From an uncultured Verrucomicrobiota bacterium (GTDB taxonomy: Bacteria; Verrucomicrobiota; Kiritimatiellia; CAIQIC01; Lenti-01), in assembly GCA_938003985.1 (NCBI GenBank), contig CALKWZ010000071.1:1-25996 (forward strand): DNA of 25,996 bases, in the 5' to 3' direction. The position numbers and the translations under genes were made by a program. Under the pieces are notes generated by a model, which saw only the letters and a program-made list of their open reading frames with translations, ran no database searches and was not told the origin of the DNA. This document shows, in pieces, positions 6,653 to 13,903 of the stretch. Within the stretch, counting starts at the first letter, position 1; every line of letters starts with the position of its first letter.

Positions 6653-8383
6653 ATGACGACCCGGTTCCGGATCTTTTGGCTCTTCACGTGCCTGCTTCCC
6701 GCCCTCGCGCTGGCGGGCGGCGGCCCGCTGAACGTGCTGGTCGTGGTCAACGGCTCCAGCCGCGATTCCCGCGCGCTGGGCGCCTACTACCTCGAAAAAC
6801 ACGGCGTTCCCCAAAGCCAGCTCTGCACGATCAAGGTCGATCCCCGCGCGACGTCGCTGTCCCTCGCCGAATTCGAGCGCGACGTCCGCCTGCCCATTTT
6901 GGCGCATCTCGCGAACAACCGGCTCGCGGAGCAAATCCACTTCCTGGTCCTGTGCCTGGACGTTCCCTCGCGGGTCGAGAACGACAACGGCATCACGTCC
7001 GTCCTGTTCTACGGCTACAAGCCGGCCACTCCCGGCGCGCCGCAGTGCCATGTCGCGTCCAACTCCGTGAACCAGTACTACGGCGCCGAAACCGCCTACA
7101 ACTCCACGGCGGGCTGGAACCGCACCAACGCCCCCATTCCTTTCCTGCTGACCGCCGCCGACCTTGAAACCGCCAAGCAGGTCGTGGATCGCGGCGCGGC
7201 TTCCGTCGCGGCTTTCCCCGCCGGCGCGTTTTGCCTGTACGGCGGCGGCCCCGACCGCAACATCCGCCACCGCGCCTATCCCGTCGTCGCCCGCCACTTC
7301 GCGTTGACCGGCCAAGCGGCGCAGCTGGACGTCGATCCGGCCGGAAATCCGCTGCCCGGCCGCCCCGTGCTGGGCTACATGGCCGGCCTGGCCTACCTGC
7401 CCACGAACCTGGCCGGCGCCGCGTTCGCGCCCGGCGCGATCTGCGAGCACCTCACGTCTTGCGCGGGCCAGATTCCCGACCCGTGTCTGGGACAAAGCAG
7501 CGTGTGGGACTGGATGCGGCTGGGCGCCACGGCTTCCTACGGCACCGTGGCCGAACCTTGCGCCTTCGAAGTCAAGTTCCCCGATCCGATGATCGCCTTC
7601 TGGTACGCCCGCGGATTCACCGCCGGCGAAGCTCTCGCGATGTCCGTCCGCCATCCCTACCAGGGTCTCTGGGTCGGCGATCCGCTCGCCGCGCCTTTCG
7701 CCGCGCCGCCGTCCGTGCGCGTGCTCGACCCCGCGCGCAACGCCAAGCTCGACGGCGAGATCACGCTGAAACTCGCCGTCGCCGCGCACGAGCGCGGGGC
7801 ACCGCCGGTTTTTCTCGATCTCCACGTCGACGGCCGCCACCACGCGGCGATCGCCCGGCCCTTCGCGCCCGTCGGCAACGAAATCGCCGTCCAGGTCGGC
7901 CCCGACCGATTCACCTACGTCGTCGCGCCCGGCGAAGACCTGTTCGCCGCCGCCGCCGGACTCGCCTGGGCCGTCAACTCCAAGGGCGGCGGCCGGATCA
8001 CGGCCAGCGCCAAGGCCGACCGCGTCGAAGTGTCCGTCCGCGAACCCCTGGGGACCGACGGCCAACCGTTGCCGTTCGCCGTTTCCGTCGCGCAAGGGTT
8101 CGCGCCGGGGCTATATCTCGGCGCGGTCGCCGGCACCGACCGCCTGGTCGTCGCCGACGGCGCCGGCCGCGGTCTGGTGAGCCTGCATCTGGGCAACGCC
8201 CGCAATTACGAAATCGAATATCCCTTCGATCTGTCCGCGCTCGCGCCCGGCCCGCACGTGCTGACCTTCGTCGTGCGCGACGGCACCGCCATGCAGTGCC
8301 AGGCGCAGGCCGAACTCCCTCTGGTGATCCCCGCGCGCGCGGCGGGCCCCGCCGCCGAGTCGGCGGAAACCCCGGCGAATTGA
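6653..8383 (+). CDS. TIGR03790 family exported protein
   Basis: The 576-aa protein starts with a clear signal peptide (FRIFWLFTCLLPALALAGGG), so it is secreted or periplasmic. The start ATG is fixed by that signal; there is no good ribosome-binding site. The mature N-terminal half matches what I know of TIGR03790: LNVLVVVNGSSRDSRALGAY, YYLEKHGVP, and IHFLVLCLDVPSRV. The conserved core is followed by repeated Cys/Trp-containing motifs (EHLTSCAGQIPDPCLG, SSVWDWMRLGATASYGTVAE). The C-terminal part (about residue 350 on) looks like beta-sandwich material, ending in LAPGPHVLTFVVRDG. No catalytic activity is established for this family. The family has been noted in genomes that carry exosortase. 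It lies 73 bp after tonB and converges on purB. No PEP-CTERM tail is seen on this protein. Confidence 0.82.
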   Translation: MTTRFRIFWLFTCLLPALALAGGGPLNVLVVVNGSSRDSRALGAYYLEKHGVPQSQLCTIKVDPRATSLSLAEFERDVRLPILAHLANNRLAEQIHFLVLCLDVPSRVENDNGITSVLFYGYKPATPGAPQCHVASNSVNQYYGAETAYNSTAGWNRTNAPIPFLLTAADLETAKQVVDRGAASVAAFPAGAFCLYGGGPDRNIRHRAYPVVARHFALTGQAAQLDVDPAGNPLPGRPVLGYMAGLAYLPTNLAGAAFAPGAICEHLTSCAGQIPDPCLGQSSVWDWMRLGATASYGTVAEPCAFEVKFPDPMIAFWYARGFTAGEALAMSVRHPYQGLWVGDPLAAPFAAPPSVRVLDPARNAKLDGEITLKLAVAAHERGAPPVFLDLHVDGRHHAAIARPFAPVGNEIAVQVGPDRFTYVVAPGEDLFAAAAGLAWAVNSKGGGRITASAKADRVEVSVREPLGTDGQPLPFAVSVAQGFAPGLYLGAVAGTDRLVVADGAGRGLVSLHLGNARNYEIEYPFDLSALAPGPHVLTFVVRDGTAMQCQAQAELPLVIPARAAGPAAESAETPAN

Positions 8384-8389
8384 GTTTCT

Positions 8390-9691
8390 TCAGCCGGCGG
8401 AGAGCCCCAGCGCGCGGAAGGTCCGCTTCACGTCGCGAAAGTGCCGCTTCAGATCGAAACACGCCGCCAATTCCCGGCGCGTGGCCGTGGTCGCGATGTC
8501 GGCGTCCGCCGTCACCAGCTCGAGCAGCGGCTGGCCGGTCCGCCACGCTTCCAGTGCGTTGCGCTGCACCCAGCGGTAGGCGGCTTCGCGCGCGATGCCC
8601 TTCTCCACCAGCAGCAACAGCACCTGCTGCGAATGGATCAAGCCGTGCGTCAGGTCCAGGTTCGCCCGCATGCGCGCCGCATCCACCTTCAGCCCCGCCG
8701 TCAGCGCCGCCAGCTTGTCCAGCATGTAGTCCAGCAGGATCGTCGCGTCCGGCAGAATGATCCGTTCGGCCGACGAATGCGAAATGTCGCGCTCGTGCCA
8801 CAGCGCCACGTTTTCCATGGCCGCCAGCGCATGGCCGCGCAGCACCCGCGCCAAGCCGCACAGTTGCTCGCCCACGACCGGATTCTTCTTGTGGGGCATC
8901 GCGCTGGAACCCTTCTGGCCCCGGCCGAAGAATTCCTCGACTTCGCCCACTTCCGTGCGCTGCAGATGCCGGAATTCCTGCGCCCAGCGCTCCACGCTCG
9001 CGCCGACCAAGGCGAGGACTGCCGCGTATTCCGCGTGCCGGTCGCGCTGCAAAATCTGGGTCGAGATCGTGGCCGGCTTGAGTCCCAGCCGCCGGCAGAC
9101 CGCCGCTTCGATCTTCGGGTCCAGATGCGCGTGCGTGCCCACCGCGCCCGAGAGTTTACCGACGCGCACCGTTTCGCGCGCCGCGGCCAGCCGCGCCCGC
9201 GCCCGGCCGAACTCGTCGAACATCAGGGCCATCTTCAGCCCGAACGTCGTCGGTTCGGCATGGATGCCGTGGCTGCGGCCGATCATCGGCGTGAAGGCGT
9301 GTTTTTCCGCCAGCCGCGCCGCCGCCGCCCGCACCCGGTCGACGTCCGCCAGCAGCAGATCCGCCGCCTTGACCAGATTCACCGACAGCGCCGTGTCCAC
9401 CACGTCCGAACTGGTCAGCCCCTTGTGGACGTGCCGCGCCGCCGGGCCGACGCGCTCCGCCACGTTCGTCAGGAACGCGATCACGTCGTGCCGCACTTCC
9501 GCTTCGATCTTGCGGATGCGCTTCACGTCGAATCCCGCGCGGCGGCGGATCGCCGCCCAATCCTGCCGTGGAATCAACCCCGCCTGGGCCATGGCCGCGC
9601 AGGCGGCCAGCTCGACGTCCAGCCAGGTTTGGAACTTGTGCTCGTCGGTCCACAGCGCGCCCATTTCGGGCCGGGTATAGCGATCGATCAT
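8390..9691 (-). CDS. purB: Adenylosuccinate lyase
   Basis: PurB makes two fumarate-releasing cuts in purine synthesis: SAICAR to AICAR, and adenylosuccinate to AMP. The 433-aa cytoplasmic enzyme has the fumarase/aspartase superfamily layout. H68 (AEVRHDVIAF), TSSD at 93-96, H141 (GRSHGIHAEPTTFG) and the superfamily signature GSSAMPHKKNP at 261-271 (catalytic Ser loop) are all present. AGGAGG lies 6 bases before the ATG, which fixes the start. The TIGR03790 gene converges from the other side with only 6 bp between stops. An intrinsic-terminator-like hairpin sits just upstream of the ribosome-binding site. Confidence 0.97.
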   Translation of the reverse strand: MIDRYTRPEMGALWTDEHKFQTWLDVELAACAAMAQAGLIPRQDWAAIRRRAGFDVKRIRKIEAEVRHDVIAFLTNVAERVGPAARHVHKGLTSSDVVDTALSVNLVKAADLLLADVDRVRAAAARLAEKHAFTPMIGRSHGIHAEPTTFGLKMALMFDEFGRARARLAAARETVRVGKLSGAVGTHAHLDPKIEAAVCRRLGLKPATISTQILQRDRHAEYAAVLALVGASVERWAQEFRHLQRTEVGEVEEFFGRGQKGSSAMPHKKNPVVGEQLCGLARVLRGHALAAMENVALWHERDISHSSAERIILPDATILLDYMLDKLAALTAGLKVDAARMRANLDLTHGLIHSQQVLLLLVEKGIAREAAYRWVQRNALEAWRTGQPLLELVTADADIATTATRRELAACFDLKRHFRDVKRTFRALGLSAG

Positions 9692-9705
9692 GGCCTGCCT
9701 CCTGC

Positions 9706-9744
9706 GTGAAAACGCAAACGCCGGAGCCCTTGCGGATTCCGGCG
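9706..9744 (-). terminator. Rho-independent terminator upstream of purB
   Basis: Read on the minus strand, a 7-bp stem (CGCCGGA/TCCGGCG, plus-strand arms 9719-9725 and 9738-9744) is followed by TTTGCGTTTT. It lies between the TPR gene and purB. It should end the TPR transcript, or could act as an attenuator ahead of purB. Confidence 0.65.
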
Positions 9745-9769
9745 CTGCGACATCGGCTTCGTGCCTTTC

Positions 9770-10681
9770 CTATTCGGCGGCCGGTTCCGCGGCCGCCGGT
9801 TCGGCGACGGGCTTCTTCGCCGCTTTTTTCTTCTTGGAAGACTTCTTCTTGGGCTTCGTTTCTTTCTGCGCCGTCTTCTCTTCGTCGCCGGCGGGTGCCG
9901 CTTCGAGCGCCGGCGGTTCATCGGCGGCCGGAGCGACGGCTTCTTCCGCCGCGGTTTCGTCGCGGGACGAATCGAACACGACTGCCGGCGCGGCCGGCCG
10001 GGCCGGCGCGTTTTTCGCGCGTTCGGCTTTCTTCAGGAACAGCAGGCCCGATTCCGCCTGCGCCAACTGGTCGCTGTCCGGATTGGCCGCGATGAAATCC
10101 TCGTAGAGCGCGCGGGCTTCGTCGAAGCGGTCCAGTTGCTCGAGGCAGCGCGCGGCGCCGAAGACGGCCTGCGGCCGGAGCGGATTCTCCGTCCGCTTCT
10201 CGGCGAACGCCACGTAGCCGGCGACGGCGGCTTCGAAATCGTCCAGCGCCTCGAAACTGGCGGCGGCGCCGAGTTCGGCCTGCGGCGCGAGCATGTGCGC
10301 GGGATATTGCGCCAGGAAACTCTGGTAGGCCGCCAAGGCTTCGTCGTAGCGGTTCTGGGCGTAGAATTCGGCGGCGGCCGAGGCCAGCGCCATCGGCGCG
10401 GTCGGAGCTTGCGAATCCGTCGCCGCCAGCTGCTGCAGTTCCTCGGGGCTGCGGCTCTGGAAGAGCGCCTGCACCGCGGAAGCGGCCTTCGAGGTCTTCT
10501 GGCCGTGCCAGATCTGGATGCCCAGCAACACCACCACGGCCACCGCCAGCCCGATCAGCGCCGGCCGGCCGTATTCCGCCATCCACGTCGAAAACCGCTG
10601 CACGTCGTCGTTGGCGTGCGCCTCCGGGGCGGGGGCGGGCGTTTGCGGAGGGGTCACGTCGTCCGGAATGTTCTTGTCCAT
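9770..10681 (-). CDS. Membrane-anchored TPR protein with Lys-rich tail
   Basis: This is a 303-aa protein of unknown exact role. An acidic/Pro cytoplasmic N-terminus precedes one membrane helix at about 37-58 (PALIGLAVAVVVLLGIQIW). The helix leads to a periplasmic TPR array (EFYAQNRYDEALAAYQSFLA, SFEALDDFEAAVAGYVAFAE, CLEQLDRFDEARALYEDFIA). This layout resembles YfgM-type tetratricopeptide proteins that act in envelope protein handling. The last 80 or so residues are low complexity, Ala/Glu-rich, then a Lys block (KPKKKSSKKKKAAKKP), then Ala/Glu/Pro. AAAGGA lies upstream of the ATG. It is divergent from rpsT and separated from purB by a terminator. Confidence 0.8.
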   Translation of the reverse strand: MDKNIPDDVTPPQTPAPAPEAHANDDVQRFSTWMAEYGRPALIGLAVAVVVLLGIQIWHGQKTSKAASAVQALFQSRSPEELQQLAATDSQAPTAPMALASAAAEFYAQNRYDEALAAYQSFLAQYPAHMLAPQAELGAAASFEALDDFEAAVAGYVAFAEKRTENPLRPQAVFGAARCLEQLDRFDEARALYEDFIAANPDSDQLAQAESGLLFLKKAERAKNAPARPAAPAVVFDSSRDETAAEEAVAPAADEPPALEAAPAGDEEKTAQKETKPKKKSSKKKKAAKKPVAEPAAAEPAAE

Positions 10682-10774
10682 GGGTCGTCCATCCTTTGGT
10701 TTCGAAATCGGGCCGGAATCTTCGCCGCTCCCCCCTGAAAACGCAAGACAATCGTTGCTCCGGCCGGAAAACCA

Positions 10775-10802
10775 TTGACATCCCCCGCCCCCCGGCTACA
10801 CT
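10775..10802 (+). promoter_or_regulatory. Sigma-70-type promoter of rpsT
   Basis: A perfect -35 TTGACA (10775-10780), a 16-bp spacer and the -10 TACACT (10797-10802) stand upstream of rpsT. The predicted start lies near 10809, leaving a leader of about 30 bases with a GAGGAG ribosome-binding site. Confidence 0.7.
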
Positions 10803-10837
10803 GGCCGGACTTTTGAATTGGAAGAGGAGTCAAGACC

Positions 10838-11107
10838 ATGCCCAACAGCAAGAATGCCGCCAAGCGCGCCAAAACGTCCGAAAAGTCCCGGCAGCGCAAC
10901 GCCGAGGCCAAGTCGCAACTGAAAACCCTGCGCAAGAACCTGCTGACCGCCCTGGCGGCCAACGAAGCGCCCAAGAACGCGGCCGCCTATAGCGCCTACT
11001 GCTCGACCCTGGACAAGGCCGTCAAGCACGGCATCATCAAGAAGAACAGCTCCGTCCGGAAGAAGAGCCGCGCCGCCGCGATGCTGCGCAAGGCCGCCGC
11101 GAAGTAA
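10838..11107 (+). CDS. rpsT: 30S ribosomal protein S20
   Basis: S20 binds 16S rRNA in the body of the 30S subunit and helps early assembly. The 89-aa, highly basic protein has the family start MPNSKNAAKRAKTSEKSR, the middle helix with ALAANEAPKNAAAYSAY, and the conserved end HGIIKKNSSVRKKSR. The length is normal. GAGGAG precedes the ATG. It has its own promoter and terminator, so it is a single-gene unit. Confidence 0.97.
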   Translation: MPNSKNAAKRAKTSEKSRQRNAEAKSQLKTLRKNLLTALAANEAPKNAAAYSAYCSTLDKAVKHGIIKKNSSVRKKSRAAAMLRKAAAK

Positions 11108-11122
11108 TCTTCCCGGCTTCCG

Positions 11123-11166
11123 ACGCCCCGCCCCGCCCGCCGTCCGGCGCGCGGGGCGTTCGCGTT
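11123..11166 (+). terminator. Rho-independent terminator after rpsT
   Basis: An 8-bp outer stem ACGCCCCG (11123-11130) pairs with CGGGGCGT (11152-11159). There is an inner GC hairpin, and TCGCGTTTT follows. It starts 16 bases after the rpsT stop and ends at the convergent patatin gene. Confidence 0.75.
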
Positions 11167-11167
11167 T

Positions 11168-12115
11168 TCAACCCAGCGCCTGCAGCGCCGCGGCGTAGCC
11201 GGCGGCGAGGGCATCCTGGGCGCGGTGGAATTCCAGCGTGCCGATGCCGCCGACCGCCGGTTCGATCAGGACATCCGGCGGTTCGGTCTGCCGCCGGGCC
11301 AAGGCGATCCGCGCTTCCGCGATCCGCACCGACCGCACCAGCACGTCCGTCACCGCGGGCCGGGCCGCCGCATCGGCCGCCGCCGCGCGCAGGCGGTTCA
11401 CTTTCTTTTCGATTTCCACGCGAAACGCATCCAACAGTCCGGTCGCACCGGCTCGTTCTTCCGCCGAAGCCGGCTTCGGCAACGCCAACGGACCGCGCGC
11501 GGATTCCGCTTTCTTGCTTTTACGCGGCGCTGGCGGCGGCTCCGGCACGATGCCTTGCGAGACGTCCACCGCGATAACCGTCTGCGCCCCCATTGCCCGC
11601 GCCACGCTCACCGGCACGGGATTGACCAGCCCGCCGTCCACCAGCAGGCGCTTGCCCACCCGCACCGGCGAAAACAGCCCTGGGATCGAAATGCTGGCCC
11701 GCACCGCCTGCAAGAGGTTGCCGGCGCTCAGCACGACTTCCCCGCCCGTGTCCAGATCGGTGGCCACCGCGCGAAACGGCAGGTCCAGCTCCCGGAATTC
11801 GCGCAAACCGAGCATTTTGCGGAACTCTTCCAGCAGCTTGCGGCCGTCCGTCAGTCCCGAGCGCGACAGCGTCACTTCCCAGAAAAAGGGCCGCAGGCGT
11901 TTCCAATCCAGATCCCGCGCCAGTTCGCGCAGGACGTCTTCGCGCCGGGCCGCGAAAAAGGCGCCGATCACGGCGCCCATGCTGGTGCCGGCGACGAACT
12001 CGACCGCGATGCCCTTTTCGCGCAGCGCCTGCAGCACGCCCAGATGGGCCCAGCCCCGCGCCCCGCCGCTGCCCAGCGCCAGTCCGACCCGCTTGTGCTT
12101 TCCGAACCGGCTCAT
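11168..12115 (-). CDS. Patatin-like phospholipase (RssA/NTE type)
   Basis: This is a serine acyl hydrolase of the patatin fold with a Ser-Asp dyad, acting on phospholipids or other acyl esters. In the 315-aa protein the oxyanion loop GSGGARGWAHLGVLQAL is near residues 15-31. The nucleophile S45 sits in GTSMG, and D160 sits in VDGGLVNP. No signal peptide is visible, so it is probably cytoplasmic or membrane-associated, like E. coli RssA. The C-terminal third includes a basic/Pro-rich linker (PEPPPAPRKSKKAESARG) and a helical region typical of neither core. It lies 16 bp after the ROK kinase gene and may be the last gene of the long minus-strand run. The substrate is unknown. Confidence 0.9.
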   Translation of the reverse strand: MSRFGKHKRVGLALGSGGARGWAHLGVLQALREKGIAVEFVAGTSMGAVIGAFFAARREDVLRELARDLDWKRLRPFFWEVTLSRSGLTDGRKLLEEFRKMLGLREFRELDLPFRAVATDLDTGGEVVLSAGNLLQAVRASISIPGLFSPVRVGKRLLVDGGLVNPVPVSVARAMGAQTVIAVDVSQGIVPEPPPAPRKSKKAESARGPLALPKPASAEERAGATGLLDAFRVEIEKKVNRLRAAAADAAARPAVTDVLVRSVRIAEARIALARRQTEPPDVLIEPAVGGIGTLEFHRAQDALAAGYAAALQALG

Positions 12116-12131
12116 GCGCCCTTGGCCGCCG

Positions 12132-13097
12132 CTACTCCAGGAACGTCAGCGTGGCCGAACCGATCACGCCGGCATCGTTGCCCAGTTCCGCGCGCTTGAT
12201 CACGAGCCGCTCGGCGAAATACGGACTCAGCCGCGCGTTCAGATGCTTGCGCAGCGGATCGAACAGGATCGGCCCCGCCGCCGACACGCCGCCGCCGACG
12301 ATGAACGCCTGCGGCTGCAGCAGGTAGGCCACCGAGGCCATCATCGTGGCGAGGCAATCGGCCGTGAAATCGAAGATATCCTTGGCCAGTTCGTCGCCGG
12401 CTTCGGCGGCTTCGCAAATGATCTTGGGACTGACGGCCTCGCGCTTGCCGCCCGCCCGCTCCAGGATGGAACTGGCGCGGCCGGCGTCGATTTCGCGCAA
12501 GGCGCGTTCGACGATGCGCCTGTTGCCGACGTACTGTTCCACGCCGCCGCGGCCCGTCGGCGAAACGACGCCGTTCATGTCGATCGAAACGTGGCCGATC
12601 TCGCCGGCCATCGAGTAGGCGCCGCGATAGAGGTTGTTGTTGATGAGGAGTCCGCCGCCCACGCCCGTGCCGAGCGTCAGGAACACCGCGTGCTGGTAGG
12701 CCTGGCCCGCGCCGTAGGTGCATTCGCCCACGGCCATGGCGTTGACGTCGTTGTCCACGCGCGCCACCTTGCCGAAGCGCTTGGCCAGCAGTTCCGCCAG
12801 CGGCACCGCCGTCCAGCCCGGCACGTTGGTCAAGTCGTGGACAAAGCCCTTGGCGTAGTCCACGAAGCCCGGCACGCCCACGCCGATGCCGGCCCATTCC
12901 GCGTCGCGCGGGATGTCCGCCAGCAGCGCGCCGACGTGGCGCTCCACCTCGTCCAGCCAACCGGGTACGCCCTTCAGGCCCGCCGTGCTGAAGCTCGCCC
13001 GCGCGCCGATCGCGCCGCGCTCGTCCACGCGCGCCATCTTCACGAAGGTCCCGCCGAAATCCACGCCGATCGCGCACCGCTTCTTGCTCTCGTCCAT
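12132..13097 (-). CDS. ROK family sugar kinase (glucokinase-like)
   Basis: ROK kinases phosphorylate glucose or related hexoses with ATP. The 321-aa protein has the phosphate-1 motif IGVDFGGTFVKM, the catalytic Asp117 in VDNDVNAMA, the TLGTGVGGG loop, and GEIGHVSID with E166 and H169. The usual CxCGxxGCxE zinc site is replaced: the matching stretch reads VSPTGRGGVEQ, with no cysteine. The start at 13097 is chosen because GGAAGG lies 6 bases before it. ATG 13103, overlapping the TatD stop as ATGA, is the alternative and adds two residues. A longer open frame upstream lies inside tatD and is not used. The neighbouring glycosyltransferases and GH2 enzyme make a sugar-activation role likely. The substrate is not proven. 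Confidence 0.9.
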   Translation of the reverse strand: MDESKKRCAIGVDFGGTFVKMARVDERGAIGARASFSTAGLKGVPGWLDEVERHVGALLADIPRDAEWAGIGVGVPGFVDYAKGFVHDLTNVPGWTAVPLAELLAKRFGKVARVDNDVNAMAVGECTYGAGQAYQHAVFLTLGTGVGGGLLINNNLYRGAYSMAGEIGHVSIDMNGVVSPTGRGGVEQYVGNRRIVERALREIDAGRASSILERAGGKREAVSPKIICEAAEAGDELAKDIFDFTADCLATMMASVAYLLQPQAFIVGGGVSAAGPILFDPLRKHLNARLSPYFAERLVIKRAELGNDAGVIGSATLTFLE

Positions 13098-13099
13098 GT

Positions 13100-13903
13100 T
13101 CATCCTTCCATTCGGAAAATCCGCCGGGCGTTCGCGAAGGTCGTTTCCGCGAGCGCGGCGGCCTCCATGCCGCGCGCCTCGGCCAACACTTCGGCCACGC
13201 GCGCCACGAACGCCGGTTCGTTTACTTTCCCGCGAAACGGCTTGGGTGTCAAATAGGGACAATCCGTCTCGACCAGGAGCCGGTCGGCCGGGATATGCCT
13301 GGCGACCTCCCGCAACGGCCCGGCGTTGTTGAAACTGACGATCCCGCTGAAACTGACGTAGAATCCCAGCGCCAGCAGTTCTTCCGCGAACGCCGCGTCG
13401 CCCGTGAAGCAGTGCAGGATGCCCGGCGGAGGCGCAATTTCCACGTTATGGAAACCTTTTTTCCACGCCGTGGAAAACTCGCCGAGCATCTCGACGGTGT
13501 CGTCGTCGGCATAGCGGCTGTGGACAATCACGGGCCGCTGGCGCGCCGCGGCGAATTCCAGCATCTGGCCGAACAGCGCGCGCTGGGCGGGCGCGGTCTC
13601 CGCCGAATAGTAGTAGTCGAGCCCGATCTCCCCCACCGCGACCACGGCCGGATCCGCCGCCAGCGCCGCCAGTTTTTCCATGTCGCGCGGCTTCTCGAGC
13701 TGGTCGCGGTCGTAGCCGACCGCCGCCACCAGCGCGGCCGAATGCTCCCGCGCCAGCCGCACGACGAGCTCGTTCGAGGCCTCCGAACTGCCGACGGCGC
13801 ACATCCGTTCCACGCCCGCCGCCGCGGCGCGCGCCAGCACCGCCGCCACGGTCCCATCGGCCGCGAACGGGTCGAAATGCGCATGCGTGTCGAAAAGCTT
13901 CAT
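13100..13903 (-). CDS. TatD family metal-dependent hydrolase
   Basis: TatD proteins are TIM-barrel amidohydrolase-like enzymes with metal-dependent 3'-5' DNase activity in studied cases. The 267-aa protein has the metal ligands H7 and H9 (FDTHAHFD), E92 (GEIGLDYYY), H128 (VIVHSRY), H164 (ILHCFTGD) and D214 (ETDCPYLTP). The usual GxHP motif after the second strand reads VGYDRDQ, so the His and Pro are absent; these are not the catalytic metal ligands. Both ends overlap neighbours as ATGA: its ATG with the stop of the upstream glycosyltransferase, its TGA with the possible ATG of the ROK gene. Translational coupling is likely. Confidence 0.92.
   Translation of the reverse strand: MKLFDTHAHFDPFAADGTVAAVLARAAAAGVERMCAVGSSEASNELVVRLAREHSAALVAAVGYDRDQLEKPRDMEKLAALAADPAVVAVGEIGLDYYYSAETAPAQRALFGQMLEFAAARQRPVIVHSRYADDDTVEMLGEFSTAWKKGFHNVEIAPPPGILHCFTGDAAFAEELLALGFYVSFSGIVSFNNAGPLREVARHIPADRLLVETDCPYLTPKPFRGKVNEPAFVARVAEVLAEARGMEAAALAETTFANARRIFRMEG

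Noticed and set aside
9707..10746. TGAAAACGCAA at 9707-9717 and again at 10736-10746
   Set aside because: Two 11-base matches a kilobase apart, one inside a terminator tract. No further copies or symmetry make a shared function credible.
13103..13262. Upstream extension of the ROK kinase to 13262
   Set aside because: The extension lies within tatD, is Arg/Gly-rich, and the kinase fold begins right after the ATG at 13097 with a good ribosome-binding site.
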